A stretch of DNA of 64,000 nucleotides from contig NZ_CP033875.1 in NCBI RefSeq assembly GCF_002742645.2, forward strand, positions 1,342,001 to 1,406,000. The letters run 5' to 3'. Below the pieces are notes generated by a model. The model had not been told where the DNA came from and searched no databases. It saw only the letters and a program-made list of their open reading frames with translations. The stretch comes from Caulobacter sp. FWC26. Its GTDB lineage: Bacteria > Pseudomonadota > Alphaproteobacteria > Caulobacterales > Caulobacteraceae. A program made the position numbers and the translations under genes. Positions 47,925 through 56,132 of this stretch are shown in pieces; position 1 is the first letter of the stretch, and the number at the start of each line of letters is the position of its first letter.

Positions 47925-49205
47925 ATGGCGCGGGCCGGGCCGACCTTCGCCCAAGCGTTGCCGGTCTGGCTGAAGGTGGGGGTACTCGGGTTCGGCGGTC
48001 CGGCGGGCCAGATCGCGCTGCTGCACCGCGAGGTGGTTGAGACGCGCGGTTGGGTCGACGACGACGATTTCAGCCGCGCCCTGAGCTTCTGCATGCTCCT
48101 GCCCGGCCCTGAGGCGCAGCAGCTGGCGACCTGGCTGGGCTGGCGGCTGCACGGCGTCCGGGGCGGGCTGGCGGCGGGCCTGCTGTTCGTCCTGCCGGGC
48201 CTGGCGGTGATCCTGGGACTCTCGGCGCTGTACGTCACCCATGGCCGCTCCGCCTGGGCCGGTCCGGTCCTGCTGGGCCTGAAGGCCGCAGTGGTGGCCT
48301 TGGTCGTTCAGGCGCTGCTCCGGATCGGCCAGAGAACCGTAAAGGACCGCGTGTCAGCGGCCGTGGCGATCGGCGCCTTCGCCCTGACGGCGTTCACCCT
48401 TCTGCCGTTCCCCTTGGTGATCCTGGCGGCCGGCGCGGTGGGATGGCTCCTCGGCGGGAAAGGGCAGGCGGCCGGTGTCCCTGTCGCGCCCGTGAGGCTG
48501 GGCGGCGTGCGCATGGCCCTGGTCTGCCTGGCGGCCTGGCTGGCGCCGATCGCCCTGGCCTGGGCGATCGCGCCGGGCTCGACCCTGGCCTGGATGGGCC
48601 TGACCTTCGGCGGGCTGGCGGCGATCAGCTTCGGCGGCGCCTATGCGGCCCTGGCCTATCTGGGACAGGCGGCGGCGGGCTTTGGCTGGCTGTCGGCGAG
48701 CCAGATGCTGGACGGGCTGGGCTTGGCCGAGACGACGCCGGGCCCCCTGGTTCTGGTGTTCGTGTTCGTCGGTTTCGTCGGCGCCTTCCAGGCCGCGCCG
48801 CCCGACAGCGCCTGGCTGCTGGCGGCGCTGGGCGGGTTGATGGCGGCCTGGACCACCTTCGCGCCGTCGTTCCTGTGGATCTTCGCGGGCGGACCCTGGA
48901 TCGAGCGGTGGGGACGTCAACCTAGGCCCGGACGGGCGCTGGCGATGGTGTCGGCGGCGGCTGTAGGCGTCATCGGTCAGTTGGCGCTGTGGTTTACGAT
49001 CCATCTGCTGTTCCGGAGCGGGCGAACCGTCGAGGCCGGCCCCCTGCGGCTGCTCGTTCCCGACCTCGGCGCGGTGAATCCCGGCGCTTTGGGCCTTGTG
49101 CTCCTGGCCCTGGGCCTGACGTTTGCTATGCGGCTGCCCATGCTGGCGATGATCGCCGTGACGATGGGCGCGGCGGTTCTTCTGCGGGTGATCGGATTCA
49201 ATTGA
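47925..49205 (+). CDS. Chromate transporter ChrA family
   Basis: A 426-residue polytopic membrane protein with two CHR domains in tandem (long-chain form). The first carries WLKVGVLGFGGPAGQIALLHREVVE and the LPGPEAQQLATWLGW block; the second starts around LTFGGLAAISFGGAYAALAYLGQ with the matching GLAETTPGPLVLVFVFVGF block. Both FGG and PGP motifs are typical. The family exports chromate, though many members have no tested substrate. The ATG at 47925 directly follows rlmJ; the frame is open upstream within rlmJ but that part is not needed. Confidence 0.9.
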   Translation: MARAGPTFAQALPVWLKVGVLGFGGPAGQIALLHREVVETRGWVDDDDFSRALSFCMLLPGPEAQQLATWLGWRLHGVRGGLAAGLLFVLPGLAVILGLSALYVTHGRSAWAGPVLLGLKAAVVALVVQALLRIGQRTVKDRVSAAVAIGAFALTAFTLLPFPLVILAAGAVGWLLGGKGQAAGVPVAPVRLGGVRMALVCLAAWLAPIALAWAIAPGSTLAWMGLTFGGLAAISFGGAYAALAYLGQAAAGFGWLSASQMLDGLGLAETTPGPLVLVFVFVGFVGAFQAAPPDSAWLLAALGGLMAAWTTFAPSFLWIFAGGPWIERWGRQPRPGRALAMVSAAAVGVIGQLALWFTIHLLFRSGRTVEAGPLRLLVPDLGAVNPGALGLVLLALGLTFAMRLPMLAMIAVTMGAAVLLRVIGFN

Positions 49206-49251
49206 CGCTAGGTTAGTTTTTTGCGCTTGCGAACGCGAATTCCGTGTTATG

Positions 49252-49262
49252 TTGCACCGCAA
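49252..49262 (+). promoter_or_regulatory. PhaR-like inverted repeat
   Basis: TTGCACCGCAA (TTGC-N3-GCAA) lies 26 bases before the start of the membrane-anchored HhH protein, with a partly similar TTGCGCTTGCGAA about 30 bases further upstream. Short TTGC/GCAA repeats of this kind are bound by PhaR upstream of phasin genes in some alphaproteobacteria. The motif is short, so this is a suggestion only. Confidence 0.3.
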
Positions 49263-49288
49263 TAAATCGCGGTTGCCAGGAGCGCGCC

Positions 49289-50014
49289 ATGGTTTCCCTC
49301 TTCAGCTTTCTCCCTGAGTACCCGGTCGACAAGGTCGAGCCCGAAACCGCGCCCCGCGTGGCGGTGGGCGCGGCCTCGCCTCTGTGGTTGATGTTTGGCG
49401 GCGCTGCAGCCGCCGGCGCGGCCTATTGGTGGTGGGCCTCGCGCTGGCGCGAGGCGGTGAACCTCGAAGCGCTGATGGCCCTGGCGCCGGAGCCCGTGGC
49501 GCCGGTCGAGCCTGAAACGGTTCTGGAGGCGGCGGCCGAACCGGTCGTCGAGGCGATGACGGAGACCTCCGAGGTCGTCGAGGCCGTGGCGGAGACCATT
49601 TTGGCTCCGATCGAGGCCGCCGTTGCTGTGGCAGCCGAGCCGGTCGAAGAGATTGGCGCGGCCGACGAAACCCTGGCGTCGCCTTTTGAGGCGTCCGAAG
49701 CGACCGAGGTGTCGCCGATCGCGCTCGAGGCGTTGGTCGTTGAACCGGTGGCCGAAGCGGAAGTCGAAGCCGAGACGGTTAAGGCGGTCGAAGTGATGGA
49801 GTCGGTCGGTGACGACCTGACCCGTCTGGTCGGGATCGGTCCCAAGCTGGCGGCGTCCTTGGCCGAACTCGGCGTGACGCGCTTCAGCCAGATCGCCGCC
49901 TGGACGCCCGACGAATTGGCCTCTATCGACCAACTCCTCGGCCTGAAAGGCCGCGCCGAACGCGACGCCTGGATCGCCCAGGCCAAGCGCTTCGCCGAGC
50001 CGGCGCAGGCCTAA
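49289..50014 (+). CDS. Membrane-anchored helix-hairpin-helix protein
   Basis: A 241-residue protein in three parts. Residues 1-35 are a short N-terminal segment, 28-48 form one hydrophobic helix (PLWLMFGGAAAAGAAYWWW), 50-175 are a very acidic Val/Ala/Glu/Pro-rich linker (many VVEA, PVEP, ETV repeats), and 175-241 hold a helix-hairpin-helix pair (LVGIGPKLAASLAELGVTRFSQ ... IDQLLGLKGRAERDAWI) like that in DUF4332/phasin-associated proteins. The ATG at 49289 follows a ccaggagcg ribosome site. The HhH end could bind nucleic acid or another protein; the function is unknown. Confidence 0.75.
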   Translation: MVSLFSFLPEYPVDKVEPETAPRVAVGAASPLWLMFGGAAAAGAAYWWWASRWREAVNLEALMALAPEPVAPVEPETVLEAAAEPVVEAMTETSEVVEAVAETILAPIEAAVAVAAEPVEEIGAADETLASPFEASEATEVSPIALEALVVEPVAEAEVEAETVKAVEVMESVGDDLTRLVGIGPKLAASLAELGVTRFSQIAAWTPDELASIDQLLGLKGRAERDAWIAQAKRFAEPAQA

Positions 50015-50140
50015 CCGCAACCCTCTTCCCTCTCCGGGGAAGCAGCGCGAGCGCGGAGCGAGGCGAGGACAGGATCGCCTCCTCAGCAGTCATCGCATCC
50101 CCAGCCCTTCACCACGCAGGGGAAGGGAGACTCCCTTGTC
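50015..50140. repeat. Imperfect intergenic inverted repeat
   Basis: The gap between the HhH gene and the flavoprotein gene contains cttccctctccggggaag and, about 100 bases on, caggggaagggagactccc, partly reverse complementary. The middle (gcagcgcgagcgcggagcgaggcgagg) resembles the tail of the element at 16082-16191. It may be a degenerate copy of family B. No gene fits in this 246-base gap. Confidence 0.35.
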
Positions 50141-50260
50141 GTCGCCCGTGGCCCGCGACCAATCGCCTCGGCCAGGCGATTAACCGGGATTCACCACGCA
50201 CAGGTACGCCGCCTTAACCATCACCGACCATACTGTTCTGGAATGGGACTGGAGGGGCGC

Positions 50261-51760
50261 ATGGGGCAGCACGTGGAAACCCTGGTGATCGGGGCCGGTC
50301 CGGCCGGCCTGACGACCGCCTATACCCTGGCCAAGGCCGGGCGCGGCGTGACCGTGCTGGAGATGGACCCGACCTATGTCGGCGGAATCAGCCGGACCGT
50401 CGACTACAAGGGGTTCAAGTTCGACATCGGCGGTCACCGGTTCTTCTCCAAGAGCAAGGAGATCGTCGACCTCTGGAACGAGATCCTGCCCGACGATTTC
50501 ATCGACCGGCCGCGCCTGTCGCGGATCTATTACCGCGAGAAGTTCTACGCCTATCCGCTGAAGGCTTTCGAGGCCCTGGCCAATCTGGGCGTCTGGACGG
50601 CCACCAAGTGCATGGCCTCGTTCGGCTGGGCCAAGCTGAACCCGATCGAGAACCCGACCACCTTCCACCAGTGGGTGCGCAACCAATTCGGCGAGAAGCT
50701 GTTTTCGATCTTCTTCAAGACCTACACCGAAAAGGTGTGGGGTATGAGCTGCGACGAGATCTCGGCCGACTGGGCCAGCCAGCGGATCAAGGGCCTGGAC
50801 CTGGGCGCGGCGATCATCGACGGCGTCAAGCGCTCGCTCGGCCTGCGCGGCAAGGCCGCCGAGGGCGGACCCAAGACCCTGATCGAGAGCTTCCGCTATC
50901 CCCGCAAGGGCCCCGGCATGATGTGGGAGGCCTGCGCCGACAAGGTGATGGCCCTCGGCGGCGACGTCCGGATGGGCCGCAAGGTCGACGGCCTGCACTA
51001 CGACAAGATGGCCAAGATCTGGACCGTCGCGGTGACCTGCGCCGACGGCCGCAGGGAGATCTACACGGCCAACGAGGTGGTCTCGTCTGCGCCGATCCGC
51101 GAGCTGATGCAGTCGATCAGCCCCACGCCGATCAGCGTCTTCCATGCCGGCGAGCTGATGTATCGCGACTTCATCACCGTGGTCCTGATCGGCAAGCCGC
51201 AGAAAGAGCTGCCCGACAACTGGATCTATATCCATGACCCGTCGGTGAAGGTCGGCCGTGTGCAGAACTTCCGCTCGTGGTCGCCGGAGATGATCCCGGA
51301 CGGCGTCTCGACGTGCCTGGGCCTGGAATACTTCTGCTTCGAAGGCGACGGTCTCTGGACAACCTCTGACGAGGACCTGATCACCCAGGCCAAGCGCGAG
51401 ATCGGCAAGATCGGCCTGATGGAGCCCGCCGACGTCTACGACGCCTGCGTCGTGCGCCAGCACAAGGCCTATCCGGTCTATGACGACGCCTATGCCGAGC
51501 ACGTGAAGATGGTCCGGCTGGACCTGAAGATGCACTTCCCGGGCCTGCACCTCGTGGGCCGCAACGGCATGCACAAGTACAACAACCAGGACCACGCCAT
51601 GATGACCGGCCTGCTGACGGCCGAGAACATCATCGCCGGCGAGATCATCCACGACGTCTGGGAAGTCAACGAGGACGCCGAGTACGGCGAGGCCGGTGTC
51701 TCGGGCGCCCGCGAGGCCCTGCGCAGCGAGCGGGCCGTGCCGACCAAGGTCGCCGCATGA
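50261..51760 (+). CDS. FAD-dependent oxidoreductase, UDP-galactopyranose mutase-like
   Basis: A 499-residue flavoprotein. The N-terminal FAD site VIGAGPAGLTTAYTLAKAG is followed by GGISRTVDYKGFKFDIGGHRFFS, the substrate/FAD block shared by UDP-galactopyranose mutases and related NAD(P)-binding amine-oxidase-like proteins. The central region (FFKTYTEKVWGMSCDEISADWASQRIKGL) is typical of this subgroup, and DHAMMTGLLTAENIIAGE ends the FAD domain. The ATG at 50261 has an excellent ribosome site (GGAGGGG, 3 bases away); an ATG at 50243 is less likely. Its stop overlaps the GtrA start (ATGA). A role in sugar-nucleotide or lipid-sugar chemistry is inferred. Confidence 0.8.
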   Translation: MGQHVETLVIGAGPAGLTTAYTLAKAGRGVTVLEMDPTYVGGISRTVDYKGFKFDIGGHRFFSKSKEIVDLWNEILPDDFIDRPRLSRIYYREKFYAYPLKAFEALANLGVWTATKCMASFGWAKLNPIENPTTFHQWVRNQFGEKLFSIFFKTYTEKVWGMSCDEISADWASQRIKGLDLGAAIIDGVKRSLGLRGKAAEGGPKTLIESFRYPRKGPGMMWEACADKVMALGGDVRMGRKVDGLHYDKMAKIWTVAVTCADGRREIYTANEVVSSAPIRELMQSISPTPISVFHAGELMYRDFITVVLIGKPQKELPDNWIYIHDPSVKVGRVQNFRSWSPEMIPDGVSTCLGLEYFCFEGDGLWTTSDEDLITQAKREIGKIGLMEPADVYDACVVRQHKAYPVYDDAYAEHVKMVRLDLKMHFPGLHLVGRNGMHKYNNQDHAMMTGLLTAENIIAGEIIHDVWEVNEDAEYGEAGVSGAREALRSERAVPTKVAA

Positions 51761-52200
51761 TTTTCACCCTGGCCGGACCGATCTGGCGCCTCCTGCCGGT
51801 GGGCCTGCGCGAGCTGATCCTCTATGGCATGGCCAGCGCTGCGGCGCTGGCGGTCGACTGGGGGCTTCTGGTCCTGTTGACCTGGATGGGCGTCGACTAT
51901 CTGGTCGCCTCGGGCGTCGGCTTCTGCGCCGGCATCGGCGTCGCCTACGCCCTGTCGATCCGGATGGTCTTCGCCCATCGTCCGATCGCCGAGCGCTGGC
52001 GCGAGTTCACCGGCTTTCTCGGCGTGGGCCTCGCCGGCCTGCTGCTGACCCAGGGCCTGATGATGGTCTGGGTCGAGGCGTTCGGCATGGCGCCCGCCGC
52101 CGCCAAGGGGCCCACGGCCTGCTTCGTCTTCCTGTTCAACTTCACCGTCCGTCGGGCGCTGCTGTTCCGCGCGCCGCGCACCGACATCGCTGCGTCGTGA
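51757..52200 (+). CDS. GtrA-family membrane protein
   Basis: A 147-residue protein with four hydrophobic helices and the GtrA/DPMS layout: ILYGMASAAALAVDWGLLVLL at the start, VGFCAGIGVAYALSIRMVFA with the conserved aromatic/basic cap, and FLFNFTVRRALLFR at the end. GtrA proteins are thought to flip undecaprenyl-linked glucose or act in surface polysaccharide assembly. It is translationally coupled to the upstream flavoprotein and followed by a large GT-C-like protein, which together suggest a glycan modification unit. Confidence 0.88.
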   Translation: MIFTLAGPIWRLLPVGLRELILYGMASAAALAVDWGLLVLLTWMGVDYLVASGVGFCAGIGVAYALSIRMVFAHRPIAERWREFTGFLGVGLAGLLLTQGLMMVWVEAFGMAPAAAKGPTACFVFLFNFTVRRALLFRAPRTDIAAS

Positions 52201-52268
52201 ACCGCTCAGAGCCTGTCGGTTTCCGATGGAGCCAGCGAACCCGACACGCAGGCTTTGAGTCGTAGGTT

Positions 52269-54224
52269 ATGAGCGTAACTGGCGCTGAAACCGGTTCCCA
52301 ATCTGGGCGGCCCGCTCTGGCGCGCTTCGCCGACAGCCGCTGGCTCGGCTGGCTGGCGGCGTTTGGCCTCTTTCTGCTCAGCCGTCCGTTTTCGGGCGTC
52401 CACCACGACGGCCGCCTCTATGTCGGTGACGCCCTGGCCAAGCTGGACCCCGCCGGCGTCGGTCAGGACCTGATCTTCGTCCACGACGGCCAGTTCGGGT
52501 TCAGCCTCTATACACCGCTGCTGGCCCGGCTGATCGCGATCCTGGGCCTGTCCGGCGCGACCCTGGCGATCGTCGTCGTGACGCTGCTCGCCTGGTTCGC
52601 GGCCCTCGTCTTGTTGATCGAACGCCTCCTGGCCGACCGCTCACCAGGCGAGCGATGGGTCGCTCTGGTCTTCGCCGCGATCCTGCCGCCCCTCTATGGC
52701 GCGATGAACGTCATCGGCTTTGGCGAGCCTTACGCCACGCCGCGCGGACTGGCTGAAGCTGTGGGTCTGCTAGGCATGGCCGGCTATCTGTCGGGTCGGC
52801 GAATCCTGGGCCTGTGCGCCTGTGGGCTGGCCATGCTGTTCCATCCGATCATGGGCCTGTGCGCCGCCGCCGTTATCGGGCTGGCGGTCGCCCTGGAGGA
52901 TCGCCGCTGGCTATGGGCGGGCTTGGCGGCGCTCGGCGTTTTCACCTTCGCCGGACTGCTTCGCCTGCCCTTGGCCGACCGCATCGTCACGGTCATGGAT
53001 CCAGCCTGGCGCGCGATCGTCGAGACGCGCAGTCCGATCCTGTTTCCCTCGCTCTGGAGCGCGGAGACCTGGGGGCGGATCGCCGTACAGGCCTGCACGC
53101 TCGCGGCGGCCGCGTCGCTGCTGACCGGCGCGCCCCGACGGCTGGCGTTGGCCGCGCTGGCGGCCGGACTGGCCGGAGTGGCCGCCGCCGCACTGCTCGG
53201 CGATCGTTTCTCGCTGCTGCTTTTCCTGCAGGCCCAGACGTGGCGCACGCTCGAGCCCATGGCGGTGCTGTCCGCCATCAGCCTTGCCTTGGTCTGCATC
53301 GCGGCCCCGAGGAGGGGCGCGGCCGGCCTGATCGGACTGGCTTTTCTGGGCATGGGCTGGATGTTTCGCAACATCGGCGACCTTGGATTGCTGGCCGGGC
53401 CGATTGGGCTGGTGTTCTGGCTGCTCGCCGACCGGGCGCGCCTGTCGCGGCCGAGACTTTACGGAGCGATCGCGGTCGGCGTTTTGGGCGTGGCTCTGCT
53501 GAGCTATGCGGCGCTGCGGACTTTTGCCTTGGGCCAAACTCTCGCCCGTCTGCCCGACACCTGGCCCTTCAGCCACGGGCTGGTGTGGAGCAGCGACCTG
53601 CCGACCCTGCTTATCGTGGCCGTGCTTGGGCTGTGGATGGCGCGGTCGTGGACCGCGCCTGTCCGAACGATGCGCCTGGCCGGCCTGCTCGTGATCGGGC
53701 TTCTCGTCGCCCTGCTATGGGACGACCGATCGGCCTATGTCCGCCAGCGGGACTTGGGTCGAGACCCGGCCTTGATGTCGATCATCGCGTCGAAGTCCGG
53801 CGATATTCTCTGGCTGGCCGGTGATGTCGAGCCCTGGGTTCTGGCGGGGCGCCCCAGTTGGGGCAGCAAGGTGCAGAGCGCCGGTATCGTGTTCTCGCGA
53901 CCGCTGGCGATGGCCCTGCACGACCGGGTGGCGCGGCTCGAAGCCTCAGGGCTGGCAGGACGCGACTGGATTCGCCCGCTGACCTTGGACTCTCTGAAGC
54001 CGCCACGGCCCGAACCGAGGAAGGTGCGCGCGTTCTGCGAGGCGCCCGACGCCCCGGCGTGGATCGTCTCACCGCTGTGGGACGGGGAGGGGGCGCTGGA
54101 CCCGCGTCTGAGCGCTCGCACCTGGTCACCAAAAGCGCCTTATGTCGAAGACCTCTCCGACGCCTCGGGCCGGCGCTGGAGAACGGCGCGGCGTTACGCG
54201 GTGATTCCGTGCCGAGGCGCTTGA
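52269..54224 (+). CDS. Large polytopic membrane protein, GT-C glycosyltransferase-like
   Basis: A 651-residue membrane protein with about 12-13 hydrophobic helices and a C-terminal soluble part from about residue 490. The first periplasmic loop after helix 1 contains FSGVHHDGRLYVGDAL, an acidic/His-rich loop where GT-C enzymes carry their catalytic Asp. The C-terminal segment (GDVEPWVLAGRPSWGSKVQS onward) has mixed secondary structure. I recognise no named family. Position after GtrA and a UGM-like enzyme supports transfer of a lipid-linked sugar, but this is inference. The ribosome site before ATG 52269 is weak. Confidence 0.6.
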   Translation: MSVTGAETGSQSGRPALARFADSRWLGWLAAFGLFLLSRPFSGVHHDGRLYVGDALAKLDPAGVGQDLIFVHDGQFGFSLYTPLLARLIAILGLSGATLAIVVVTLLAWFAALVLLIERLLADRSPGERWVALVFAAILPPLYGAMNVIGFGEPYATPRGLAEAVGLLGMAGYLSGRRILGLCACGLAMLFHPIMGLCAAAVIGLAVALEDRRWLWAGLAALGVFTFAGLLRLPLADRIVTVMDPAWRAIVETRSPILFPSLWSAETWGRIAVQACTLAAAASLLTGAPRRLALAALAAGLAGVAAAALLGDRFSLLLFLQAQTWRTLEPMAVLSAISLALVCIAAPRRGAAGLIGLAFLGMGWMFRNIGDLGLLAGPIGLVFWLLADRARLSRPRLYGAIAVGVLGVALLSYAALRTFALGQTLARLPDTWPFSHGLVWSSDLPTLLIVAVLGLWMARSWTAPVRTMRLAGLLVIGLLVALLWDDRSAYVRQRDLGRDPALMSIIASKSGDILWLAGDVEPWVLAGRPSWGSKVQSAGIVFSRPLAMALHDRVARLEASGLAGRDWIRPLTLDSLKPPRPEPRKVRAFCEAPDAPAWIVSPLWDGEGALDPRLSARTWSPKAPYVEDLSDASGRRWRTARRYAVIPCRGA

Positions 54225-54361
54225 ACCGACTCCGGACGCGAGCGGCGCGCGGTCAGGCGGCTTGCGCTCCAGCAGATGAAATGCACGAGCGCATCAGCCA
54301 GGCCGACGATCGCGGCCAGCACGAAAACGCTCGAAATCGCAAGGATCGCCAGTACCGACAT
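54194..54361 (-). CDS. Small membrane protein, 55 residues
   Basis: A short ORF on the minus strand, overlapping the last 31 bases of the GT-C-like gene. It starts at ATG 54361 behind a good ribosome site (GGGAG, 6 bases away). The product MSVLAILAISSVFVLAAIVG opens with one membrane helix (about residues 3-31), followed by a basic tail (SASRLTARRSRPESVQAPR). Helix plus positive-inside tail is the pattern of many real small inner-membrane proteins. It is divergent from the sugar permease and shares the LacI-type operator region at 54451-54467. Function unknown. Confidence 0.5.
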   Translation of the reverse strand: MSVLAILAISSVFVLAAIVGLADALVHFICWSASRLTARRSRPESVQAPRHGITA

Positions 54362-54450
54362 GGTGGTCTCCCGTTCGCTTGATCAAGGCGAAACAGGGTC
54401 TGCGGGTTCCCGGCTGGCGGGCTGAAAACCGGGAAAATCAACGCATATGG

Positions 54451-54467
54451 TTGACAACGTTGTCACG
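54451..54467. promoter_or_regulatory. LacI-family operator-like palindrome, copy 2
   Basis: TTGACAACGTTGTCACG holds the perfect palindrome TGACAACGTTGTCA (54452-54465). It is identical over 17 bases to the site at 39259-39275. Here it lies in the gap between the small minus-strand membrane protein and the sugar permease, 106 bases before the permease start. No LacI-type gene is in the window, so the regulator is encoded elsewhere. The first six bases, TTGACA, could serve as a -35 element covered by the repressor. Confidence 0.75.
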
Positions 54468-54572
54468 TTTCCGGTGAATGCGGCATCCGCGCGAAGACGG
54501 ATCTGACATATCGTCACTAGGGAGTGGTGCAGTGATTGCGGTGCTGACGTTGAACCTCGGAGGTGTCGGCCA

Positions 54573-55928
54573 ATGACCGACGCCGCGATCGCCAAGGCCA
54601 CGACCAAGGGCGGGGGTGTCAAACTTGCCGTCGTCTACGTGACCTGCCTCTTCTTCATCTGGGCGCTGGTCACCAATCTGCTCGATCCGCTGCTGAAGAC
54701 CATGAAGACGGTCTTCACCCTGACGCCGGTTGAGGCCAGCCTGACGGGCTTCGCCTTCTTCATCGCCTATGGGATCATGTCGCTGCCCTCGGCGGCGTTT
54801 CTCTCCAAGCTGGGCTACGCCCGCTCGGTGATGGTCGGCCTGGGCGGCATCGTCGCCGGCTGCTTCATCGCCATCGCCGCGGCCAAGCTTCACGTCTTCG
54901 GCGTCTTCCTAGTCGGCCTGTTCGTGATGGCTTCGGGCGTCACTCTGCTGCAGGTCGCGGCCAATCCGCTGATCGCCTCGATGGGCAAGCCCGAGGAGTC
55001 CTCGTTCCGCCTGAACCTCTCGCAGGCCTTCAACTCGCTGGGCGCGGCCTGCGGCCTGTGGTTCGGCGCGAACTTCCTGCTGAAAGGCGACATCTTCAAG
55101 AAGGACGTCGTCATCACCGACGCCATGCGCGAACAGGCGCTGGGCTTCGTCAGCAACGTCTATCTGGCCATTGGTCTGGGCCTGGCGCTGTTCATCCTGC
55201 TGATCTTCATGGTCCGCCAGAAGATCACCGACGCCGCCCCCAAGACCGGCCAGCTGGTCAACCCGTTCACGGCCCTGACCTCCAAGTGGGCCAACCTCGG
55301 CGCGATCGGCATCTTCCTCTATGTCGGCGCGGAAGTGGCGATCTCGCTGCACCTGCTGCTGTTCCTGGAACAGGCGCACATTCTCGATATCTCGTCCGAG
55401 CAGGCTGGCAAGCTGACCACCTTCTACATGGTCTTCGCCATGATCGGGCGGTTCGCGGGCTCGGCCCTGCTGAAGACGATCAAGGATTACATCATGCTGG
55501 CCGTCGTCGCCGTTGGCGCGATCGCCCTCTGCATGGTCGTCATCCTGACCAAGGACATGACGCCCAGCGCCCACGCCGGAACCGTGAACCTGCTGCTGGC
55601 CTCGGCGCCGGTGACGTCGGGACTGATCCCGGCCTTCGCGGCCCTGCTGATCGGCCTGTTCAACTCGATCATGTTCCCGACCATCTTCACCCTGACGCTG
55701 CAGCGTTCGTCGGCGCCGACCTCGGCGACCTCGGGCCTGCTGTGCATGGCCATCGTCGGCGGCGCCTTCCTGCCGCTGGCCTTCGCCAAGATCGAGGAAA
55801 TGACCGGGTCCATGGCAATGGGCTTCGCCGCGCCGCTGGCCTGCTACGTCTATGTTCTGTGGTTCGCCTTGGTCGCCAAGAAGGCCCCGACCCACGAGAT
55901 TCAGGAGGGCGTGGCCGGCGGCCACTAG
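54573..55928 (+). CDS. FHS-family sugar:H+ permease (GluP/FucP-like)
   Basis: A 451-residue MFS transporter with 12 membrane helices. The FHS subfamily signatures are clear: LFFIWALVTNLLDPLLKTMK in helix 1, LQVAANPLIASMG in helix 4, and SSFRLNLSQAFNSLGAACG in helix 5. The family takes up glucose, galactose, fucose or GlcNAc. A ribosome site (ctcggaggtg) precedes the ATG. It has a strong terminator directly downstream. The LacI-type operator upstream suggests sugar-inducible expression; the nearby GH3 beta-glucosidase makes glucose a reasonable substrate, but GlcNAc is also possible. Confidence 0.88.
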   Translation: MTDAAIAKATTKGGGVKLAVVYVTCLFFIWALVTNLLDPLLKTMKTVFTLTPVEASLTGFAFFIAYGIMSLPSAAFLSKLGYARSVMVGLGGIVAGCFIAIAAAKLHVFGVFLVGLFVMASGVTLLQVAANPLIASMGKPEESSFRLNLSQAFNSLGAACGLWFGANFLLKGDIFKKDVVITDAMREQALGFVSNVYLAIGLGLALFILLIFMVRQKITDAAPKTGQLVNPFTALTSKWANLGAIGIFLYVGAEVAISLHLLLFLEQAHILDISSEQAGKLTTFYMVFAMIGRFAGSALLKTIKDYIMLAVVAVGAIALCMVVILTKDMTPSAHAGTVNLLLASAPVTSGLIPAFAALLIGLFNSIMFPTIFTLTLQRSSAPTSATSGLLCMAIVGGAFLPLAFAKIEEMTGSMAMGFAAPLACYVYVLWFALVAKKAPTHEIQEGVAGGH

Positions 55929-55956
55929 CCTTTCGCCCGAAACTGCCCTGCAAGCG

Positions 55957-55990
55957 CCCCCGGGAGGTTTGTCCTCCCGGGGTTCTTTTT
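55957..55990 (+). terminator. Rho-independent terminator after the sugar permease
   Basis: A perfect 10-bp stem, CCCCGGGAGG (55958-55967) with CCTCCCGGGG (55973-55982), has a TTTGT loop and is followed by TTCTTTTT. It is a strong terminator, so the DAACS symporter and glucosidase downstream need their own promoters. Confidence 0.9.
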
Positions 55991-56132
55991 GCGCCGGAGG
56001 TCGCCCGGCGCGGAGCGCGGTCGCCGCGTTTTTAGGCGCTTCAGTTTTCCTGGGGCCGCCCCCCGAAAAACCTCACTCGTAAATCCCAGCGCACAACACG
56101 ACATTGCCGGCTTACGATCGCCGAGGAACGTC

